Below, piece after piece: positions 1 through 4,895 of a stretch of 12,405 nt of DNA. The notes beneath the pieces are model-generated. The model saw nothing but the letters and a program-made list of their open reading frames with translations, was not told where the DNA came from and ran no database searches. Made by a program: the position numbers and the translations under genes. The DNA lies in NCBI GenBank assembly GCA_019313025.1, contig JAFDCA010000101.1, positions 1-12,405 on the forward strand, in the 5' to 3' direction. The stretch comes from Deltaproteobacteria bacterium. Lineage in GTDB: Bacteria > Desulfobacterota > Desulfobacteria > Desulfobacterales > UBA11574. The first letter of the stretch is position 1. Each line of letters starts with the position of its first letter.

Positions 1-46
1 AAGGCGCGGCGGCTTTTTGCCGTCGCCCTTGATGCCATTGTTAGGT
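1..46 (-). other. attC recombination site of cassette 2, cut by window edge
   Basis: On the minus strand the site begins with R'' ACCTAAC (plus 40-46, seen as GTTAGGT). It continues into an imperfect hairpin with arms 1-13 and 19-30 and a T5 loop, as seen on the plus strand. The hairpin axis at about position 16 predicts a site of about 60 bp, with its other half, including R', to the left of the window. R'' is exactly complementary to the GTTAGGT that opens cassette 2 at 624-630, as expected of a cassette and its own attC. The complementarity runs on for 12 bp (40-51 against 619-630). Confidence 0.75.
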
Positions 47-85
47 GGCGCACTATCCATCCTGCGCATCATTTTTGCCTAACAT

Positions 86-559
86 TCATACAAGTACGAC
101 CCCGACTGCAAGACCCACTCCATAGAAAAAGTGGTTGGCGATAGGAGTGATGAAGGCCTTGATTCTGTCCGGCGACCTTCTGCCAAACGCTCCGAGTCCC
201 ATCGAAGGGTAAACGAAGAAGAAGGAGGCCGCCGTCGTCGCAACACCATATAGGACAGCGCATACCGGTGACGCAGGTCTACCGACCCAGAGATCCCAAC
301 TTAATACGAACGGGACCGCAAGGCCCACGCCAATGGCAAAGTGCGCAAGATAACCGTAGATCATCTCGTTGGGGACTTGCACCATTTCGTCTGGATGCCT
401 ATAACGAAAACGCCCATGTGTCCAGCCCGCAGCCATCCGACCTATCATTGCCACATCTATCTTCAGAAACACTCCAGTACGGGCAACTATATTGTTAAGC
501 AAGTCCATTGCCAGCGTCCCTATCACGCCTGCTACGAACCCGGTTACAAGGAAATCCAT
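86..559 (-). CDS. DUF2938-type integral membrane protein in integron cassette 2
   Basis: A 157-aa membrane protein of unknown function. The start at 559 is preferred over an upstream in-frame ATG at 625. A GGAGG lies five bases before the 559 ATG, and the protein then opens directly with a membrane segment; the longer reading would begin inside the attC site. Four hydrophobic segments are visible at about residues 3-25, 68-90, 97-118 and 138-157. The conserved-looking blocks GRMAAGWTHGRFRY (40-53) and YPSMGLGAFGRRSP (117-130) resemble DUF2938 proteins as I recall them; no search was run. It is the only gene in its cassette, with attC sites on both sides. Its base composition is clearly richer in GC than that of the neighbouring cassette gene, consistent with a separate origin. 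No function can be assigned. Confidence 0.8.
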   Translation of the reverse strand: MDFLVTGFVAGVIGTLAMDLLNNIVARTGVFLKIDVAMIGRMAAGWTHGRFRYRHPDEMVQVPNEMIYGYLAHFAIGVGLAVPFVLSWDLWVGRPASPVCAVLYGVATTAASFFFVYPSMGLGAFGRRSPDRIKAFITPIANHFFYGVGLAVGVVLV

Positions 560-563
560 TACA

Positions 564-568
564 CCTCC
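564..568 (-). promoter_or_regulatory. Shine-Dalgarno site fixing the start of the DUF2938 gene
   Basis: On the minus strand this reads GGAGG, followed by TGTA(A) and the ATG at 559. It is the only good ribosome binding site near either candidate ATG and decides for the shorter 157-aa protein. Confidence 0.75.
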
Positions 569-623
569 AACGTTGACATGGGAGATACCAGTCTGCGAAG
601 ACCGTTCTAGCAGACTCGGCGCC

Positions 624-687
624 ACCTAACGCCGCGGTTCACAGGCCGCGAGGTACGAGCGGTCCTTTGTGAAACCGCATGTTAGCA
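624..687 (-). other. attC recombination site between cassettes 1 and 2
   Basis: On the minus strand R'' TGCTAAC (681-687) and R' GTTAGGT (624-630, a full match to GTTRRRY) bound an imperfect palindrome. The inner arms are plus 634-645 (GCGGTTCACAGG) and 664-678 (CCTTTGTGAAACCGC). They pair except for extra unpaired bases on one side, the extrahelical-base pattern by which IntI picks the attC strand. A small apical stem CCGC (646-649)/GCGG (659-662) follows. At 64 bp it is at the short end for attC sites. It lies just after the stop codon of the cassette 1 gene. The R' G at 630 is the cassette border. Confidence 0.87.
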
Positions 688-690
688 GTT

Positions 691-1167
691 TTACTTGTTA
701 GCAAAAAAAGGCTCCTTGTCAGTAGCTGAGTGTTCAACAAGCCAATCTTTAAACAATATTTTGTACTGCGAACCATTGCTTTCATATTCAAGTATGCTAC
801 CTCGCAAGCATCTTGAACATGGCAATGGCATATTCAATTCCTCCAACACAGCAGGATAGTTGCCATTTTTAGTTTGAAATTCTGATAGGGTTGTCCTTAT
901 GTCTTCAGCTCTTTCAATGCAGCTATTATAGGCGTGGTAAAAAGAAACATCGCCCATATAGAAAGCTACCGCAAAAAGAATAAAGAATGTAAAGCCTGAC
1001 AGCGTCCGATACTTCCAATTATTAGAGAATAAATAGGTTATGGACACTATGCCAAGGAGTCCAACTAAGTAGGGCAAAATTTGGGATAGTCCCTTTCCGG
1101 CTTCACCAAGCCAAAACGCAATAATCATGAAAATAATTGTCAAGACAACGGCAATGGTTTTTTTCAT
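691..1167 (-). CDS. Unrecognised membrane protein with pilin-like C-terminal domain, cassette 1
   Basis: A 158-aa protein not recognised as a named family. Residues 3-20, 31-49 and 56-72 form three hydrophobic segments, most likely membrane-spanning. Residues about 76-158 are soluble: an amphipathic stretch NSCIERAEDIRTTLSEFQTKNGNYPAVLEEL, then a CSRC pair (117-120), then LEYESNGSQYKILFKDW. That order of helix, NGxYP-xxLxEL and a short YxxxGxxYxL strand resembles the C-terminal part of type II secretion pseudopilins (GspG-like), but no prepilin N-terminus is present. CSRC could be a disulfide or a metal site. The ATG lies only 16 bases from the cassette 5' border, with a modest AGGA ribosome site. 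The gene is AT-rich, unlike the next cassette. It is first in the array, the position expected to be best expressed. Confidence 0.75.
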   Translation of the reverse strand: MKKTIAVVLTIIFMIIAFWLGEAGKGLSQILPYLVGLLGIVSITYLFSNNWKYRTLSGFTFFILFAVAFYMGDVSFYHAYNSCIERAEDIRTTLSEFQTKNGNYPAVLEELNMPLPCSRCLRGSILEYESNGSQYKILFKDWLVEHSATDKEPFFANK

Positions 1168-1213
1168 TAATCCTACTGCTAACTAGTATTATACGACCTA
1201 AATATTTTGACAA

Positions 1214-1346
1214 ACACGTCTTTCAAAGACGCATAAGACTCTAAGCAGACTATATTTTTATATAATATAATCAGTTTAATTTCAAGATGTTATATTTAAC
1301 GGTTATGAAGTACTACAGCGTGTTATGCGTCTACGAAATGACGTGT
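1214..1346. repeat. Nested inverted repeats in the attI region
   Basis: The left arm is ACACGTC (1214-1220), six bases, then AGACGCATAA (1227-1236). The right arm is TTATGCGTCT (1323-1332), seven bases, then GACGTGT (1340-1346). Both blocks match perfectly as inverted copies in the same nested order, around an AT-rich centre of 86 bp. The left arm also contains the small palindrome GTCTTT-C-AAAGAC (1218-1230). Integrase or accessory-factor binding sites in attI are possible; a relic of another element's ends is the alternative. Confidence 0.7.
1257..1285 (-). promoter_or_regulatory. Candidate cassette promoter (Pc)
   Basis: On the minus strand TTGAAA (1280-1285) is followed after exactly 17 bp by TATAAA (1257-1262). 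It points into the cassette array, about 90 bp before the cassette 1 start codon. The position beside attI is what a Pc promoter requires. The surroundings are so AT-rich that a chance -10 match is possible. Confidence 0.5.
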
Positions 1347-1382
1347 AACACTCAAAAGAAAAAATACATATCTGTAATAAAA

Positions 1383-2366
1383 TTATAGCTGATCCGCGGG
1401 GCTCTTTACACCTCGGCCGCCTCTATTCAATATATGCGTATAAACCATTGTTGTTCTGATATCTTTGTGGCCTAACAACTCTTGAATACTTCTAATATCA
1501 TAGCCATCCTCAAGCAAATGGGTTGCAAACGAATGCCTTAAAGAATGCGTTGAACCTCTCTTACTGATTTTGGCATCTCTTAAGGCAGTTTTGATAGAAC
1601 GTTGCAGAAATTGCTCGCTGAGGTGGTGACGTTTTATTAAACCGGAACGCGGATCAACGGAACGACTCCGGGATGGAAAAACATATTGCCAACCCCATTC
1701 TTTGTCAGCATTCGGATATTTTCGTGCCAGTGCAAAGTGTAAAGATACCCTTCCATATCCATTTTTTAAATCATTTTGATGCTGTTTCCAGACTCTTTTT
1801 AAATGTTCTTTCAACGGGTGCTTTACGATATCCGGCAAGACGGTTATTCGGTCCTGCTGCCCCTTCCCATCTCGAACAGTAATTTGATTGTAGGAAAAAT
1901 CAACGTCTTTTATTCTCAACCGGAGACATTCCATCAGCCGCAAACCCGCACCGTATATAATATTAGCCATTATCCATTTTTCACCTTTTAGATGCCTCAT
2001 AATCTCTCGAACTTCTCGTCGACTGAACACCACCGGCAACCGACGGGGTTTTTTAGCTCTATGAATATTTTCGATAAACCCTATTTCATAACCAAGGACT
2101 TCCTTGTATAAAAACAAAATCGCGCTGAGCACTTGAGTTTGGGTGGAGGCGGCCACATTTCGGTTTACGGCAAGGTGTTTCAAAAATGCATTAATCTCTT
2201 TTTCTCGCATATCTTTTGGGTGCCGTTTGTTGTGAAAAAGGATATATCTTCGTATCCACTGTACATAACTTTGCTCGGTTCGAATACTGTAGTGCTTGGT
2301 CCGAAGCGTTTCCCGCACCTGGTCCAATAGTCGCGGTTTTTCGGGTTCGGAAGGATCATAGTTCAT
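1383..2366 (-). CDS. intI: Integron integrase IntI (tyrosine recombinase)
   Basis: This 327-aa site-specific recombinase would insert and excise cassettes at attI and attC. An N-terminal SAM-like DNA-binding domain (about residues 12-100) precedes the catalytic domain. The catalytic residues are visible: R143 (GAGLRLME), K168 (DGKGQQDR), H274 and R277 ([10 protein letters not shown]), H300 (LGHKDIRTT) and nucleophile Y309 (MVYTH). All are offset by three from the IntI1 positions I recall. Residues 207-231, ending in [11 protein letters not shown], form the extra alpha-helix patch found in integron integrases and absent from XerC/D. The C-terminus [13 protein letters not shown] is also typical. 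Length is normal and no frame damage is seen, so the protein looks active. Its start has a moderate AGGCGG ribosome site seven bases upstream. Its 3' end, not its 5' end, faces the cassettes. Confidence 0.96.
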   Translation of the reverse strand: MNYDPSEPEKPRLLDQVRETLRTKHYSIRTEQSYVQWIRRYILFHNKRHPKDMREKEINAFLKHLAVNRNVAASTQTQVLSAILFLYKEVLGYEIGFIENIHRAKKPRRLPVVFSRREVREIMRHLKGEKWIMANIIYGAGLRLMECLRLRIKDVDFSYNQITVRDGKGQQDRITVLPDIVKHPLKEHLKRVWKQHQNDLKNGYGRVSLHFALARKYPNADKEWGWQYVFPSRSRSVDPRSGLIKRHHLSEQFLQRSIKTALRDAKISKRGSTHSLRHSFATHLLEDGYDIRSIQELLGHKDIRTTMVYTHILNRGGRGVKSPADQL

Positions 2367-2515
2367 GTTTTAACCGCCTGATGCTTTCTGAATATTATCT
2401 GGCTTAAAAAATGTTAGCGAGTAAGAATTAATGAAACTAAATTTATAATGCAACAGGCATGCCAAACATCAACCAGTTGATATTATTGCGATTTGATTTT
2501 TCGAGGAACTAGGAG

Positions 2516-2556
2516 TGCACAGTTTTATGTGCAGAAGTTCACAATTTTCTGTGCAT
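2516..2556. repeat. Two tandem 19-bp dyads, CACA-N6-7-TGTG type
   Basis: TGCACAGTTTTATGTGCAG (2516-2534) and TTCACAATTTTCTGTGCAT (2538-2556) agree at 15 of 19 positions and are spaced 22 bp start to start, about two helical turns. Each is itself a partial palindrome CACA...TGTG. TGCACAG at the left end also pairs with CTGTGCA at the right end. Such an array fits cooperative binding of a dimeric regulator or the terminal transposase sites of an insertion sequence. No transposase gene is nearby. Confidence 0.6.
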
Positions 2557-2589
2557 ATAAAAGAGAATCCATACTAAGATTTATGGTTT

Positions 2590-2657
2590 TTGATTTGCCG
2601 TCTTCCCTGCCCCGTTAAATCTGAAAGCCGTTGAACTCGGGGTCAACGGCAAATCAA
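2590..2657. repeat. Hairpin-forming inverted repeats
   Basis: TTGATTTGCCGT (2590-2601) is repeated inverted at 2646-2657, 12 of 12 bases. Inside it a compact perfect stem GCCGTTGA (2627-2634)/TCAACGGC (2643-2650) with an 8-base loop competes for the same right arm. No long T-run follows on either strand, so an intrinsic terminator is unlikely. Mutually exclusive folds are possible if the region is transcribed. Confidence 0.55.
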
Positions 2658-2712
2658 ATATTATACTCTCAGTGTTCTTTGTGTCTGAGGCAAATGCGCA
2701 CTCATACATCTG

Positions 2713-2735
2713 AAAAAAAAGCTGGAACTACCAGC
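2713..2735 (-). terminator. Rho-independent terminator of the etfBA operon
   Basis: On the minus strand the stem GCTGG/CCAGC (2731-2735 and 2721-2725) with a 5-base loop is followed at once by eight T (2713-2720). It begins five bases after the etfA stop codon, so it ends the operon cleanly and shields the integron from read-through. Confidence 0.85.
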
Positions 2736-2739
2736 AGTT

Positions 2740-3726
2740 TTATCCTTTTAGCTTATTGATCCGGTCCGTGAGTTCGGGAATAAAATCAAGGATGTCATCC
2801 ACAACTCCCACATCCGCTGCCTGGAAAATAGGTGCTTTGGGGTTTTTATTGATGGCAACAATAAAGGGCGCACCCTTGATGCCGCCCAGATGTTGAAAGG
2901 CACCGCTGATTCCCAGGGCCACATAGACTTTCGGTTTGACGGTCTGCCCTGACGTTCCGACCTGTCGGGACTTTTCCAGCCATTTGGCATCCACAATGGG
3001 TCTCGAGCATGACACATCCGCCCCCATGGCTTTCGCCAGATCAAAAACCATCTCCAGATTGTCCTCATCTTCGATACCTCTGCCCACAGATACCAGAACA
3101 TCCGACTTGGTGATATCCACGTCACCCACTTCAGCATCAACAATTTCCAGAAAACGACGGACACCCGCTTCAAGACCGCCTTCCAACGCTTCGGCGGATT
3201 TGTCAACGATGTTGCCGGCGGCGCTTTTGCTCTCATCCGCCTTGAACGATCCCGGACGGATGGTAATCACGGCGCCTTTGGATATATCACAAAGGACATG
3301 GGTGCTCACCTGGCCTAAATATTCTTCGCGAACAGCCTTGAGTTTTCCATCTTGGATGCCTTCAAAATCGACGGCATCCGGAAGATATGCCGTGTCAAGT
3401 TTTACGGAAAGACCGGGTGCCAGGTCCATCCCAAAATGTTCATGGGGAATCAGCACGATGCTGTCTTTTGGCAGAATACGGGTCAGCATCGGCCGTATGA
3501 CTTCTGCATTAACATAGGCCAGCGCTTCATGGTCGATCTTCCAGACCTCGGCAAAAGAAGACGCAACCTCCTTGCATACGGTTTCAAGCTCGGCACCGAC
3601 GCCGGCCACAAAAGCCTTGACCGAAGCATCAGAAATGAGTTTTTGGCCGGCGGATATCAACTCAAGGGCTGTATCGTCTACCACCCCATTTTTGTGGAGA
3701 ATATATGCGAAAACCTGTTGAGTCAT
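2740..3726 (-). CDS. etfA: Electron transfer flavoprotein alpha subunit
   Basis: This 328-aa protein is the FAD-carrying subunit of the ETF heterodimer, the soluble acceptor of electrons from acyl-CoA dehydrogenases. The N-terminal half (about residues 3-190) is the ETF alpha/beta-like domain. The C-terminal half has the FAD site of the family: SCSRPIVDAKWL (239-250), QVGTSGQTVKPKVYVALGIS (255-274), GAFQHLGGIKGAPFIVAINKN (275-295) and the end block PIFQAADVGVVDDILDFIPEL. Length is standard. The start codon overlaps the etfB stop by one base (TAATG), and GGAGG lies inside the 3' end of etfB, so translation is coupled. An adjacent quinone-linked EMO gene argues for a non-bifurcating ETF that passes electrons to the membrane, but the sequence alone does not prove this. 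Confidence 0.96.
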   Translation of the reverse strand: MTQQVFAYILHKNGVVDDTALELISAGQKLISDASVKAFVAGVGAELETVCKEVASSFAEVWKIDHEALAYVNAEVIRPMLTRILPKDSIVLIPHEHFGMDLAPGLSVKLDTAYLPDAVDFEGIQDGKLKAVREEYLGQVSTHVLCDISKGAVITIRPGSFKADESKSAAGNIVDKSAEALEGGLEAGVRRFLEIVDAEVGDVDITKSDVLVSVGRGIEDEDNLEMVFDLAKAMGADVSCSRPIVDAKWLEKSRQVGTSGQTVKPKVYVALGISGAFQHLGGIKGAPFIVAINKNPKAPIFQAADVGVVDDILDFIPELTDRINKLKG

Positions 3727-4517
3727 TATTTGATCCCTCCTTTGGCTTTTAAGAGTTCCACGAGTTTGTCAATGATTTCATCGGTGCTTCCTTCCAGAAT
3801 CTCTGCACCCTCACCCAATTCAGGAACAAAATAATCGAGACGCTTTATTCGAGCCCCGGGTTCTCCGACAGTATCCGCGGCAATTCCGAGATCGCCGGCG
3901 GTGTGAACCGGGATTTCAAGTGACGCCACCTTTCGGATTCCGCGAATACCCACATACCGAGGTTCGTTGATGCCGGTTTGAATCGAAAGAACACAAGGGA
4001 GATCAATTTCATTCATCTCCTGGTTTCCGCCGGCAATTTCACGGCCGACTTTAATTTTTTTGTCATCGATAATTTCCAGAAAGTTGACCAATGATGCATA
4101 GGGCCAGTCGAGCATGGCGGCCAGCATGCCGCCCACCTGGCCTGCCCCGTCATCTGCCTGGGCGCCGGTCAAAATCAGGTCATATTTTCCCTTTTCAACC
4201 GCTGCTTTCAAAACAGCGGCAATCCCTTTTCCGTCCGATCCATTAAACGCATCATCTGAAAGCAGCAAACCGTTATCAGCCCCCATGGCCATCTCTCTTC
4301 GAACAACCTCCTCATCTTCCTCTTCACCGACAGTGACGACGGTAATGCTGCCGCCGACCTTGTCTCGAATCTGAATGGCTTCTTCAACGGCATAATTGTC
4401 CCATTCATTGACAGAATAAACCAGGTCATCCCTTTCGATATCCGTACCGTCTCTGTTGACCTCGATCTCATTTTCCGAGGTGTCCGGAACCCGCTTGACA
4501 CACACTAAGATCTCCAT
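3726..4517 (-). CDS. etfB: Electron transfer flavoprotein beta subunit
   Basis: This 263-aa partner of EtfA holds the second nucleotide (AMP or FAD) and docks with dehydrogenases. It opens with the family hallmark MEILVCVKRVPD, followed by SVNEWDNYAVEEAIQIRD (35-52) and a long nucleotide-binding loop TGAQADDGAGQVGGMLAAML (117-136). The segment REIAGGNQEMNEIDLPCVLSIQTGINEPRY (159-188) is the conserved recognition-loop region. The C-terminal arm (about 220-263) wraps around EtfA in this family. A strong ribosome site AGGAGG (4524-4529) lies six bases before the ATG, supporting this start. It is first in the two-gene operon, and the 378-bp upstream gap leaves room for its own promoter, though none stands out. 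Confidence 0.96.
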   Translation of the reverse strand: MEILVCVKRVPDTSENEIEVNRDGTDIERDDLVYSVNEWDNYAVEEAIQIRDKVGGSITVVTVGEEEDEEVVRREMAMGADNGLLLSDDAFNGSDGKGIAAVLKAAVEKGKYDLILTGAQADDGAGQVGGMLAAMLDWPYASLVNFLEIIDDKKIKVGREIAGGNQEMNEIDLPCVLSIQTGINEPRYVGIRGIRKVASLEIPVHTAGDLGIAADTVGEPGARIKRLDYFVPELGEGAEILEGSTDEIIDKLVELLKAKGGIK

Positions 4518-4625
4518 AATTTACCTCCTAAAATTCAATCGTCACTTACTTAGGAATAAAAATATTATTCGACATCATATGCTACATGCTGACTTAAATA
4601 TAAAACCAGGAAAAGTTGCAAGTGC

Positions 4626-4655
4626 CTAAAGTGAGCTAAAGTGAACTAAAGTTAA
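4626..4655. repeat. Three tandem decamers, CTAAAGTGAG type
   Basis: CTAAAGTGAG, CTAAAGTGAA and CTAAAGTTAA stand head to tail, each one or two bases from the next. This is a miniature tandem repeat of the replication-slippage kind. Three helical-turn-spaced copies could also bind a protein, but nothing else supports that. Confidence 0.7.
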
Positions 4656-4874
4656 GGAATTCTAAAATTATATAGAATCAGCAGCTTCCGGATCGTATAA
4701 AGCGAGCCGACTTCGCCATAGTGGCCTCTGACTGCGACGGCTGAAAGCGGCTCCATAACTTCCCCGTTAAATGCTTGATAAATAGGCTCTTTAGATCACT
4801 TCAAACTTCTCCGATACACACCGAGTCGTTGGTTTCGAAACTTAGAAAACTTGATATTCAAATTTGTTTCGAGT

Positions 4875-4895
4875 TTCGGATTTCGGTATTCGGAT
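4875..4895. repeat. Three tandem heptamers, TTCGGAT type
   Basis: TTCGGAT, TTCGGTA and TTCGGAT lie in a row and abut the stop codon of the EMO gene. They look like simple-sequence drift and have no evident role. Confidence 0.6.

Larger units (their letters stand above)
1168..1382 (-). other. attI region and cassette 1 insertion junction
   Basis: This AT-rich, gene-free stretch lies between the intI stop and the first cassette. The junction is the minus-strand GTTAGCA at 1177-1183, where G at 1183 would belong to attI and TTAGCA to the cassette. The heptamer is the exact complement of cassette 1's own R'' (681-687), and the match extends to nine bases. The attI site should therefore lie just above 1183. 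I could not define a clean L box or direct repeats like those of attI1. The region also holds nested inverted repeats (1214-1346) and a promoter-like pair (1257-1285), listed separately. Confidence 0.7.
1..2366 (-). mobile_element. Chromosomal integron: intI, attI region and at least two gene cassettes
   Basis: The integron comprises a tyrosine recombinase with the IntI-specific insertion (1383-2366), an AT-rich attI region, cassette 1 (about 630-1182) and cassette 2 (about 46-629). A full attC lies at 624-687 and a partial one at 1-46. Both cassettes are read on the minus strand, the same strand as intI, and lie beyond the 3' end of intI. In classical integrons intI is divergent from its cassettes and attI lies at the intI 5' end, so this is the reverse layout. 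The array very probably continues left of the window, because the last attC is cut by the edge. The right limit is set here at the intI start codon; no right-hand boundary repeat was identified. Confidence 0.87.
2367..2712. other. Gene-free region between intI and the etf operon terminator
   Basis: No credible gene lies here. The intI upstream part is AT-rich; the best promoter-like pair on the minus strand is TTGCAT (2448-2453) with a poor -10, so the intI promoter is unresolved. No classical LexA box (CTGT-N8-ACAG) was seen. The region also holds the tandem dyads at 2516-2556 and the hairpin at 2590-2657. The rest shows nothing I can name. Confidence 0.6.
4518..4895. other. Gene-free gap between etfB and the EMO gene, with small repeats
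   Basis: The gap holds the etfB ribosome site, three tandem decamers (4626-4655), a palindrome GTTTCGAAAC (4832-4841) and three tandem heptamers ending at the EMO stop codon (4875-4895). On the minus strand TTGCAA with TATTTA 15 bp on, near 4590-4620, is a sub-optimal promoter candidate for etfBA. No convincing terminator follows the EMO gene. No small gene or RNA is supported. Confidence 0.6.

Noticed and set aside
268..610. Plus-strand reading frames at 268-498 and 341-610
   Set aside because: They are antisense to the DUF2938 gene, lack ribosome sites and show no domain features.
560..625. Longer start (ATG at 625) for the DUF2938 gene, giving 179 aa
   Set aside because: It begins inside the attC R' region, has no ribosome site and adds a hydrophilic stretch. 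The ATG at 559 has GGAGG at proper distance.
2413..2419. GTTAGCG near the intI 5' end as a classical attI core
   Set aside because: It matches only the GTTAG part of GTTRRRY, and no cassette or attC lies on that side. The cassette junction at 1183 is clear.
2367..2560. SOS (LexA) control of intI
   Set aside because: No CTGT-N8-ACAG box is seen. Deltaproteobacterial LexA motifs differ, so the question stays open, but nothing supports it here.
2936..3834. Long plus-strand reading frames opposite etfA
   Set aside because: Composition-driven antisense frames over a clear etfA; the proteins are low in complexity and have no recognisable motif.
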